NCBI GenBank assembly: GCA_043769275.1
Contig: JAYVJM010000023.1
Span: 1-12,723, forward strand
DNA length: 12,723 nt
DNA from: JAYVJM01 sp043769275
Lineage (GTDB): Bacteria; Pseudomonadota; Gammaproteobacteria; Pseudomonadales; UBA7239
Direction: 5' to 3'
Under the pieces are notes generated by a model that saw only the letters and a list, made by a program, of their open reading frames with translations, was not told where the DNA came from and did not search any database. Of the stretch, positions 7,096 through 12,723 are shown piece after piece; the stretch's first letter is position 1, and each line of letters opens with the position of its first letter. Both the position numbers and the translations under genes were made by a program.

Positions 7096-7685
7096 TAAGC
7101 ACCTCCAAACAACTGTAATTCGATCAGTTCACACAAGCCAAACGACAACAATAAATGCATTTCGTAGATGCGAAAGCGCGAGCTTAAGGGTAGGCGTACC
7201 TCGGCATCCCGCTGTTCTAGGAGCGTCGGAACGTTGCCGCCATCATGAGCTGTGAGTGCTACCACAGGCATGCCTCGGGCATGTGCTGCGCTCACGGCAT
7301 TGAGCAGGTTAGGTTGCGTGCCTGTGCGCGTAAATAGTACAAGGCAATCGTCGGCTTGTCCCAGCGCCCGAATTTGCCGCGCAAAAACATCGTGACTTCC
7401 GTATTCCTGCCCAGATGCCGTTTGCGTAGCGCCACTGCTCGCCAGTAATAGGGCGGGCAGCCCTGGCCTTTCGCGCTCACCGTAATTCATCAGCGTGGCC
7501 ACTAAAAACTGTGCGTTTAGCGAGGAGCCGCCGTTGCCGCATACGAGCAGCTTGCCATTTCCCAGTAAGCATTCTGTTAGCACGGTCGCGGCACGCAACA
7601 GCGGTTGTGTGACAACTTCTATGCAATCAATTTTAGCCGCGATACTGTTCTGAAATAGTCGTTCTATCAGTTGTTCTTTTTCCAC
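7095..7685 (-). CDS. diaA: DnaA initiator-associating protein DiaA (SIS domain)
   Basis: A 196-residue single SIS-domain protein, the same length as E. coli DiaA. DiaA forms a tetramer that binds several DnaA molecules and promotes their assembly at oriC, timing replication start. The phosphosugar-type loop is CGNGGSSLNAQF (residues 49-60), followed by ERPGLPALLL, ARQIRALGQADDCLVLFTRTG and VVALTAHDGG. C-terminal Leu192-Phe193 line up with Leu190-Phe191 of E. coli DiaA, which I recall as DnaA-contact residues. The near relative GmhA (sedoheptulose-7-phosphate isomerase) is the alternative, but the location between yraN and dolP favours DiaA. The start is GTG 7685 with GGAG 8 bases upstream. 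The stop overlaps the dolP start by one base. Confidence 0.88.
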   Translation of the reverse strand: MEKEQLIERLFQNSIAAKIDCIEVVTQPLLRAATVLTECLLGNGKLLVCGNGGSSLNAQFLVATLMNYGERERPGLPALLLASSGATQTASGQEYGSHDVFARQIRALGQADDCLVLFTRTGTQPNLLNAVSAAHARGMPVVALTAHDGGNVPTLLEQRDAEVRLPLSSRFRIYEMHLLLSFGLCELIELQLFGGA

Positions 7686-7715
7686 AGCCTATGCTCCAAA
7701 TGGATTGGATATATT

Positions 7716-8093
7716 TTAAAAGCCCAGCGCATTTTCTATCCACTCAAACTGTAAGCCGCTTTCGCTCGGGCGAGCGGCGATAACATCAAAACGGCATGGT
7801 GCCGTATTCAGTGTGGGATGTTCTGCAAGATAATGCCGTGCGGTTTGCAGCAGTTTACGTTGTTTGCTGGCGGTTACTGTTTCTGCGGGGGTGCCATAGC
7901 GGTCGCTTTTGCGATAGCGCACCTCGACGAATACCACACACTCGCCTGCACGCATAATCAAATCAATTTCACCGCCGCGCGTAGCGTAGTTGCTGGTGAT
8001 GAGCAACAGCCCTTGTTTCTGCAAAAAATGGCAAGCGGCGCGTTCCACCGCATGGCCGAAGGCGAGGTGGTTTTTGGGGTGGCTAACTGTCAT
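7716..8093 (-). CDS. yraN: UPF0102 family protein YraN (nuclease-fold)
   Basis: A 125-residue protein of the YraN/UPF0102 family. The central signature RGGEIDLIMR (39-48) followed by VVFVEVRYRKS (53-63) is nearly identical to E. coli YraN and resembles the acidic core of restriction-endonuclease-like folds. SKQRKLLQTARHYL and CRFDVIA follow, also typical. A nuclease or Holliday-junction-processing role has been proposed from the fold, but the function is not established. The start ATG 8093 overlaps the lpoA stop as ATGA, so translation is probably coupled. diaA follows after 30 bp. Confidence 0.92.
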   Translation of the reverse strand: MTVSHPKNHLAFGHAVERAACHFLQKQGLLLITSNYATRGGEIDLIMRAGECVVFVEVRYRKSDRYGTPAETVTASKQRKLLQTARHYLAEHPTLNTAPCRFDVIAARPSESGLQFEWIENALGF

Positions 8094-9769
8094 TGCGCTT
8101 CAGGTGTCATGGCGGTAGGAGACTGTTCTCCATCGGTGGCGGGGGCATTATTTGGGATAGGTGCTGCGTCGGTCGCAATGGCAGAGTCGGCGGATAAAGG
8201 CACAGCCATGCCGCCTTGCATCATGCGCCACACAAACTCGCGCTCGATACGGCGCTGCGGATTAAGATGCAAGTAGCCCGTATACCTACTCAGGCGCAAG
8301 TTGGGGTTGGCTCGCATTAACGCTAAGCGCGGGTAAAGCTGCTGGGCATCTGCTCCCATGGCATACAGTAAATCAGCACCATCTTGCGGAGAAAAACGCT
8401 GAATTTCGGCGCGTAACCCGCTGTCGCTCACCTGCCAAGGCGCGAGACAAAAGCGCAGGCCATCAAGGTCATTGCCGCGCAGCGTGGTTTGTGCGTTGAA
8501 TATCTGCGAGCCCGTATAAACGGGAAGATCAGCCGCGTTGTTATAGGCCAAAGCGGGCAAAATCAGGTTGGCATCTGTTCTGGAGCCCACCAAAAACAGC
8601 ACGTCAATATCTTGTCGGCGATGTGCAGGGTTGCCAAGATCGCCAGACACACCCAAGGCTTTCGCCACTGCCGCGCGGGAATCTCCACCGGCTGGATTAA
8701 AGCGCACGTCTGCTGCCACGGTGCCGCCCAAAGCCTGCCAGCGTTGACGAAAACTTCGCGCCAAACGCGTGCCTCGCTCGTTGTCGGTTTGAAGGATTAG
8801 CGCGCGTCGATAGTTTTGAGCAAAGGCAATATCGGCTGCTTGCTGGGCTTCATCATCTGGATTAAGGCTAAATTGGTATAGGTTTTCGGGCGTTTTTTGC
8901 GCGTTCAGTGCGGGCGTTTCCGAAAGATCATTGAGTGCCAGTGTCGGTACTGGAAGTGTTGTTTGGCGAGCAAGCACTTGCACTTGTTCGCGCTCTAGCG
9001 GGCCTATAACCAGTTCCGCGCCCTGCGCTACCGCTTTTTGATAAACAGGAAGGACGTTGGCACCAGTGCCGGAATCTACCATGTTTATCTGCACCGCCGG
9101 CGCGCCTTGTGCCAAGCTTTGGTAATAAGCCGCAAGAAACCCGTCGCGTATCGCTTGTGCCGCCGCTGCATGTTTGCCGGTAAATGGCAGCAAGAGCGCG
9201 ATCTGCTTGGGCTGGTTTTTAGTCAAGTTGCGCAGCAGTTTCATGTCTTCCGGCATATAGGTATTGGCCGGATGTAATGGCCAGTTTTGCTGCCATTCCC
9301 GCACAAGCTGCGCTTGCTTTTCCAGATCATTCGAGCCGAGTCGCTGAATTTGTGCCAGCGCCACCCAGCCCCCGAATAACTGGCCGCTCGCTTGTTGTTG
9401 CTTGCTATGCAGTAAGTTGGCAAAGTCCTGATTGCTCATTGATGACAACACGCGCCATACGGCAAGGCTGTTCGCACGCAAAGCGGCCTCCGTCATTAAC
9501 AGCGGCGTTTGCGCCAGCCACTCATTGAGCGCCTGCGCATACTGTTGTTGCTTCTCAAGTGTTTCAGCGCGTTTAGCGTACTCGTCGGCGTTTGCTTCGT
9601 GCGGTGGAGTTGCCGCCTCTGACGGAGCTTCTATCTCGATCCGCTCCGTTTGCATGGTCTGTGTGGCGTGGCAGCCGGTTAGCAGCAATAGGCCAAAAGA
9701 GCAGATCGCCGCCAGTACGTGAGATGTCCGGCGATTTGGGCGTGGTGATAGGGGTAGAATGGCAGGCAT
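8090..9769 (-). CDS. lpoA: Penicillin-binding protein activator LpoA, outer-membrane lipoprotein
   Basis: LpoA reaches from the outer membrane through the periplasm and stimulates the transpeptidase of PBP1A (MrcA), and so peptidoglycan synthesis. From ATG 9769 the protein is 559 residues. It has a basic N-terminus, a hydrophobic stretch and the lipobox LLTGC with Cys33. A helical TPR-like region covers about residues 55-185 (for example AKRAETLEKQQQYAQALNEW). A periplasmic-binding-protein-like C-domain begins at QIALLLPFTGKHAAAAQAIR (about 189), a hallmark of the family, and continues with VIGPLEREQV and IDVLFLVGSRTDANLILPAL. E. coli LpoA is longer (about 678), mainly in its N-domain. H. influenzae LpoA is closer in length. 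The frame is open to 9826, but that start would run into rsmI and add a non-signal leader, so ATG 9769 is preferred. The last ~30 residues are an A/P-rich tail. First gene of the lpoA-yraN-diaA-dolP operon. Confidence 0.92.
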   Translation of the reverse strand: MPAILPLSPRPNRRTSHVLAAICSFGLLLLTGCHATQTMQTERIEIEAPSEAATPPHEANADEYAKRAETLEKQQQYAQALNEWLAQTPLLMTEAALRANSLAVWRVLSSMSNQDFANLLHSKQQQASGQLFGGWVALAQIQRLGSNDLEKQAQLVREWQQNWPLHPANTYMPEDMKLLRNLTKNQPKQIALLLPFTGKHAAAAQAIRDGFLAAYYQSLAQGAPAVQINMVDSGTGANVLPVYQKAVAQGAELVIGPLEREQVQVLARQTTLPVPTLALNDLSETPALNAQKTPENLYQFSLNPDDEAQQAADIAFAQNYRRALILQTDNERGTRLARSFRQRWQALGGTVAADVRFNPAGGDSRAAVAKALGVSGDLGNPAHRRQDIDVLFLVGSRTDANLILPALAYNNAADLPVYTGSQIFNAQTTLRGNDLDGLRFCLAPWQVSDSGLRAEIQRFSPQDGADLLYAMGADAQQLYPRLALMRANPNLRLSRYTGYLHLNPQRRIEREFVWRMMQGGMAVPLSADSAIATDAAPIPNNAPATDGEQSPTAMTPEAQ

Positions 9770-9792
9770 TTTTTCGATCCCGGTAAAAAAGC

Positions 9793-10659
9793 ATGACCTT
9801 GGCGGTGTTATATCTGGTGGCAACACCTATAGGTAATCTTGCAGACATGGTACCGCGCGCACTATCTGTTCTCCAATTGGCCGATGCGATTGCTGTAGAA
9901 GATACGCGCCACAGCGGCAAATTGTTGCAGTATTTTAATATCAGTAAACCGTTAATACCCTACCACGACCACAACGAAACTCAGGCGGCTGAACGTATTT
10001 TGCACTTGTTGCAACAGGGCAAGCGCGTCGCGTTGATCTCTGATGCTGGCACCCCCGCTATTGCCGATCCAGGTTACCGTTTGGTGCGGCTGGCGCACCA
10101 GCATGGTGTGCGTGTGGAGAGTATTCCGGGTGCTTGCGCCGCCATTACGGCACTTGCGGCATCCGGTTTGCCGTCTGATCGTTTTTTATTCGCCGGCTTT
10201 TTGCCGGCCAAAACACAGGCGCGCCAGACGGCCATTGCGCGCTTGGCAAATGAAAGCGCTACGCTGATTTTCTACGAGGCTCCTCACCGTTTGGCCGAGA
10301 CAATACGCGATCTGTTGGTTGGTTTGGGCGGTACACGCGAGGTGTGTTTGGCGCGAGAACTCTCCAAGCAGTTTGAAACCATCACGTTGAGCACGCTCGA
10401 AGCACTAAATTCAGCAATCACCGAAAAGCGCGTGCAAGAGCGCGGTGAAATGGTGTTGATTGTGGCAGGCAACACCGCCGCGCAAAAAGCCGATGATACA
10501 GACAGCGAACGCATTCTCGCCTTATTGCTGGCAGAATTGCCGCTCAAACAGGCCGCTTCTTTGGCGGCAAAAATTACAGGCAGCAGTAAACGCATCCTTT
10601 ATCAACGCGCATTAGCGATTAACGGCGACACAGAAAAGCATTCAATCATTCGAGAATGA
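9793..10659 (+). CDS. rsmI: 16S rRNA (cytidine1402-2'-O)-methyltransferase RsmI
   Basis: A 288-residue SAM-dependent methyltransferase of the tetrapyrrole-methylase fold. It 2'-O-methylates C1402 of 16S rRNA in the decoding centre. Visible family motifs are YLVATPIGNLADMVPRAL (residues 7-24), AVEDTRHSGKLLQYF, the SAM-binding LISDAGTPAIADPG, SIPGACAAITALAASGLP, FAGFLPAK, LIFYEAPHRL and CLARELSKQFET. Its length is near the usual 280-290. ATG 9793 starts at the conserved N-terminus, and there is no clear Shine-Dalgarno sequence. It is divergent from lpoA, exactly as yraL and yraM are in E. coli. A TAGAAT box at 9755-9760 (inside lpoA) could be its -10, but I see no good -35. epd follows after 7 bp, so the two are probably cotranscribed. 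Confidence 0.95.
   Translation: MTLAVLYLVATPIGNLADMVPRALSVLQLADAIAVEDTRHSGKLLQYFNISKPLIPYHDHNETQAAERILHLLQQGKRVALISDAGTPAIADPGYRLVRLAHQHGVRVESIPGACAAITALAASGLPSDRFLFAGFLPAKTQARQTAIARLANESATLIFYEAPHRLAETIRDLLVGLGGTREVCLARELSKQFETITLSTLEALNSAITEKRVQERGEMVLIVAGNTAAQKADDTDSERILALLLAELPLKQAASLAAKITGSSKRILYQRALAINGDTEKHSIIRE
9807..9836 (-). promoter_or_regulatory. Candidate σ70 promoter for the lpoA operon, inside the rsmI coding start
   Basis: On the minus strand, TTACCT (9836-9831) and TATAAC (9812-9807) are separated by 18 bases and match the -35 and -10 consensus at 4/6 and 5/6. Transcription would start near 9800, giving a leader of about 30 bases before ATG 9769. A promoter must lie about here because only 23 bp separate the divergent lpoA and rsmI starts. 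The match is by eye and unscored. Confidence 0.35.
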
Positions 10660-10666
10660 GGAAGGC

Positions 10667-11686
10667 ATGGGTATTAATTTGGCCATCAACGGCTATGGCC
10701 GTATTGGGCGTTGCCTGCTCCGTGCGCTGTACGAGCGGCGTGCCAAAGGGGAGGGTGATGCCATGCGCATTGTGGCCATCAATGAGCCGGCTGACGCAGA
10801 GGCTATCGCTTATTTAACGCGCTACGACTCCACGCACGGCGGTTTTTCTGAAACAGTCGAGTTACACGGCCAGCAATTGATGGTCGGCGGGGATGCCATT
10901 GTTTTGTCGGCCTTTGACACACTGGAGCAGCTTGACTGGCAGACGTATAACGTAGACATCGTGCTCGAATGTTCAGGGCGGTTTTCGGCGCGCAGTGACG
11001 CAGAAAAGCATTTGGCCGCTGGCGCAAAGCGTGTGCTTTTTTCGCAGCCGACCGCTTCAGATATTGATGCCACCATCGTGTGCGGCGTTAACGACCGCGA
11101 CCTAAAAACCTCGCACACTATTGTCTCCGCAGCGTCTTGCACCACGAATGCCATCGTGCCTGTAATTAAAGTATTGGATGACCGCTTTGGTTTAGAGCAG
11201 GGCGTGATTACCACCATTCATTCCGCCATGAACGACCAACCTGTACAGGATGCTTATCACCACAGTAATTTGCGCAAAACACGTGCGGCGATGCATTCGA
11301 TTATTCCTATAGATACGCAGCTTGCGCGCGGCATAGACCGAATTTTGCCGCATTTAGCCGGCCGCTTTGAGGCGCAAGCTTTGCGTGTTCCTACCCAAAA
11401 TGTATCGGCTATGGATTTGTCGGTGTTGCTGCAAAAGCCAGTGACGGCAGCGGCGGTCAATCGCGCACTATTAGAGGCAAGCCAAGGTGCACTGCACGGT
11501 ATTTTGGCGTATACAGAAGAGCCTCTGGCCTCGTGCGACTTCAATCACAACCCGCATTCAGGGATTGTGGATGCCGGCCAGACACGCGTCGCTGGCCAGC
11601 TTGTGAAAGTGTTGGTGTGGTTTGATAACGAGTGGGCTTACGCGAACCGAATGTTGGATATAGTCCGTGCAATGGCGGGCAGCTAG
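10667..11686 (+). CDS. epd: D-erythrose-4-phosphate dehydrogenase (GAPDH superfamily)
   Basis: A 339-residue NAD-dependent dehydrogenase that oxidises erythrose-4-phosphate to 4-phosphoerythronate, the first step of DXP-dependent pyridoxal-5-phosphate synthesis. The N-terminal Rossmann motif is NGYGRIGR. The catalytic cysteine is Cys158 in SAASCTTN and the catalytic histidine is His185 in TTIHSAMND. I prefer Epd to glycolytic GapA because of AINEPAD (GapA usually has INDP/INDL), the SAMNDQPVQDAYHHSNLRKT segment (GapA: SxTxDQ), SIIPIDTQLARGI and DFNHNPHSGIVDAGQTRV, all near-matches to E. coli Epd. The second cysteine usual in the CTTNC motif is Ala162 here. A GAPDH paralogue with partial glycolytic activity cannot be excluded. 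GAGG lies 5 bases before ATG 10667. It follows rsmI after 7 bp, an unusual neighbour, since epd often lies beside pgk or fba. A strong terminator lies 40 bp downstream. Confidence 0.85.
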   Translation: MGINLAINGYGRIGRCLLRALYERRAKGEGDAMRIVAINEPADAEAIAYLTRYDSTHGGFSETVELHGQQLMVGGDAIVLSAFDTLEQLDWQTYNVDIVLECSGRFSARSDAEKHLAAGAKRVLFSQPTASDIDATIVCGVNDRDLKTSHTIVSAASCTTNAIVPVIKVLDDRFGLEQGVITTIHSAMNDQPVQDAYHHSNLRKTRAAMHSIIPIDTQLARGIDRILPHLAGRFEAQALRVPTQNVSAMDLSVLLQKPVTAAAVNRALLEASQGALHGILAYTEEPLASCDFNHNPHSGIVDAGQTRVAGQLVKVLVWFDNEWAYANRMLDIVRAMAGS

Positions 11687-11726
11687 CCCGCGCGCCTCTT
11701 TTGTGTTTATGGTTTTGATCCGACAT

Positions 11727-11755
11727 AAAAAAGCCACCGCAAGGGTGGCTTTTTT
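11727..11755. terminator. Bidirectional intrinsic terminator between epd and the exported-protein gene
   Basis: AAAAAAGCCACC (11727-11738) and GGTGGCTTTTTT (11744-11755) are a perfect 12-bp inverted repeat around a GCAAG loop. On either strand it gives a GC-rich stem followed by six T. It serves epd 40 bp upstream on the plus strand. On the minus strand it begins one base after the TAA of the convergent gene. Confidence 0.95.
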
Positions 11756-11756
11756 G

Positions 11757-12434
11757 TTACTCGGTTTGCGGTGTCTGTGATTCTTCGTGTGGAAAAGCCT
11801 CAGCGCCGGCAGTTTCTTGTTGTTGAGCAAGGTTCTCAGCAGAGGCTTCTTCTGGTGTTATTTTCGTTCCGGTAATCCGCATTGTTTGAGTCGCACTCCC
11901 CCCAACCATGTTGGGTATTGTGGCGGTTAGTGTCATAGAAACAGTCTCTCCTCTATCTTGCGATGTCAGCAGTAAGTTGCCGTTTGCGGTGTTGCCATGT
12001 CGCTTTAGTTGCTCTAGAAGAAGCTGGTCACCTCCTTCTATTTTTCCATTATCGTCTTGAATTTCAATGCTGACGGGAATGGCGCTGTTCCATGTTGCAT
12101 CAATCTCAAACCCCCCGTTCGGTGTGATTTTCCACACGGTGTTAGGTAGCGCTATCTTCGCCTTATTATTCATGCCTCGGTAATGCTTTTTGGTAAATGG
12201 TGCGAACTTTATAGAGGCAGATATTGTCATTTCCTTGGTGTCAATCACCCATATTTCATTCGGGTTAGTCATTCTTGGTGTCGTTTTGCCGGAAAACATC
12301 GTCGGTGTGTTATCGCTGTTTGTGTAATCGGTTGTTTCAGCCGAAGTGATTTGATAATAATACTGTGTAGCCTGCGCGATAGAACAAAGGCACACCATAC
12401 AGCATAGGACTGCAAAAATACGTACGGTTTTCAT
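11757..12434 (-). CDS. Exported protein of unknown function
   Basis: 225 residues that I do not recognise. ATG 12434 is preferred because GAGGAAC lies just before it (GAGG 6 bases upstream). A TTG start 12 bases earlier is open but would consume that site. The N-terminus is a clear Sec signal peptide: MKTVR, a hydrophobic cysteine-rich core, and an A-Q-A cleavage site after residue 22. The mature part has no cysteine. It is rich in Thr/Asn and in alternating hydrophobic stretches (EIWVIDTKEMTISASIKFAP, TVWKITPNGGFEIDATW, IPVSIEIQDD, ETVSMTLTATIP, TQTMRITGTKI), suggesting a β-sandwich. The last 30 or so residues are a Glu/Gln/Ala-rich tail that is probably disordered. It is likely periplasmic, because no lipobox or C-terminal anchor is visible. 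It is convergent with epd, shares its terminator, and stands alone, so neighbours give no functional clue. Confidence 0.75.
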   Translation of the reverse strand: MKTVRIFAVLCCMVCLCSIAQATQYYYQITSAETTDYTNSDNTPTMFSGKTTPRMTNPNEIWVIDTKEMTISASIKFAPFTKKHYRGMNNKAKIALPNTVWKITPNGGFEIDATWNSAIPVSIEIQDDNGKIEGGDQLLLEQLKRHGNTANGNLLLTSQDRGETVSMTLTATIPNMVGGSATQTMRITGTKITPEEASAENLAQQQETAGAEAFPHEESQTPQTE

Positions 12435-12497
12435 TTTGTTCCTCAAAAAGTAGATGTTGGTTTGGCTGTAGTGGGCAGCATTTGCCCGCCTAAAAAT

Positions 12498-12538
12498 ACT
12501 ATACAGACGCTACAGTTTCACTAAGTGTGCCTGTATAG
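12498..12538. promoter_or_regulatory. 8-bp inverted repeat overlapping a possible -10 upstream of the exported-protein gene
   Basis: CTATACAG (12499-12506) and CTGTATAG (12531-12538) are perfect inverted copies, 24 bases apart. The minus-strand TATAGT (12503-12498), 5/6 to the -10 consensus, overlaps the arm nearest the gene. A start there would give a leader of about 60 bases. No good -35 is visible. The arrangement could be a looping operator or just a hairpin. The rest of 12447-12632 shows nothing I can identify. Confidence 0.25.
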
Positions 12539-12632
12539 ATATTGATCAGACCTTTCGTGAGGGGGAATAGTTCAATAAAACTTATACGGAAAGTTCATAG
12601 CGAACTGAATGTTTGTTGTTTTGTAACTGATG

Positions 12633-12723
12633 TTACGCAGCCGCGCTAAATTGCTGAAGTTCTGCATAGGCGGCTCGCGATGCGTTGATGAGTAATTTCC
12701 GACAAAGCGCGAAGGGATTGAGC
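12633..12723 (-). CDS. Possible 3' end of a leftward gene, partial
   Basis: On the minus strand a frame enters from the window edge and ends at TAA (12635-12633), encoding a 29-residue tail that includes NPFALCRKLLINASRAAYAE and ends QFSAAA. The alternating A/L/R composition and a clean stop look protein-like, and of the minus-strand frames it is the most coding-like here. At 29 codons it cannot be assigned to a family and could be chance. It would be the gene immediately upstream of the exported protein, on the same strand. Confidence 0.3.
   Translation of the reverse strand, partial: LNPFALCRKLLINASRAAYAELQQFSAAA

Noticed and set aside
7095..9769. A novel multi-gene system in the lpoA-yraN-diaA-dolP block
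   Set aside because: The order and motifs match the well-known E. coli yraM-yraN-yraO-yraP locus, so it is conserved core genome rather than an undescribed system.
10667..11686. Glycolytic GAPDH (gapA)
   Set aside because: The SAMNDQ, NEPAD and DFNHNPHS segments match Epd better than GapA. I kept some doubt in the confidence.
12688..12723. Plus-strand ATG start (MSNFRQSAKGLS) at the right edge
   Set aside because: No ribosome binding site and only 12 codons visible. The minus-strand frame over the same bases looks more like coding sequence.

Overview
The window looks like a chromosomal segment of a gammaproteobacterium. The main evidence is the block lpoA-yraN-diaA-dolP read leftward (about 9769 down to 6454), with rsmI divergent from lpoA. 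This is the same gene order as the E. coli yraL/yraM-yraN-yraO-yraP locus, and LpoA is largely a gammaproteobacterial protein. A steroid/fumarate-reductase-type flavoprotein and a PutA-type proline oxidation gene suggest a versatile environmental heterotroph. I cannot name a genus from sequence alone.

Layout, left to right. Positions 1-97 are the end of an insertion sequence, probably of the IS3 type, that has disrupted putA. The remaining putA (97 to about 2208, minus strand) keeps a complete-looking proline dehydrogenase domain but has lost nearly all of its aldehyde dehydrogenase domain. It also carries an in-frame TGA and probably a poly-T frame break near its start, so it is a decayed gene. 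Next, on the minus strand, come a KstD-like FAD dehydrogenase (2453-4165) and an exonuclease III family protein (4239-5009). A patatin-like phospholipase (5104-6288) is read in the opposite direction. A long, nearly perfect inverted repeat (6346-6409) lies between the convergent ends of the patatin gene and dolP.

The central block (6454-9769, minus strand) is an envelope/chromosome-maintenance operon: lpoA (activator of peptidoglycan synthase PBP1A), yraN (nuclease-fold protein), diaA (DnaA-binding SIS protein) and dolP (outer-membrane BON lipoprotein). Its genes overlap or lie close together (ATGA and TAATG junctions). Only 23 bp separate the lpoA start from the divergent rsmI start, so at least one promoter must lie inside the opposing gene. 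rsmI (16S rRNA C1402 2'-O-methyltransferase) is followed after 7 bp by epd, an erythrose-4-phosphate dehydrogenase of the vitamin B6 pathway.

A perfect 12-bp-stem bidirectional terminator (11727-11755) separates epd from a convergent gene for an unrecognised exported protein (11757-12434). The last 290 bp hold an upstream region with an 8-bp inverted repeat and what may be the 3' end of another leftward gene. I found no CRISPR array, RNA gene, prophage or defence system, and no convincing undescribed multi-gene system. The points most worth a second look are the multiply damaged putA, the Crc-like exonuclease that keeps its catalytic residues, the very tight lpoA/rsmI divergence and the unknown exported protein.
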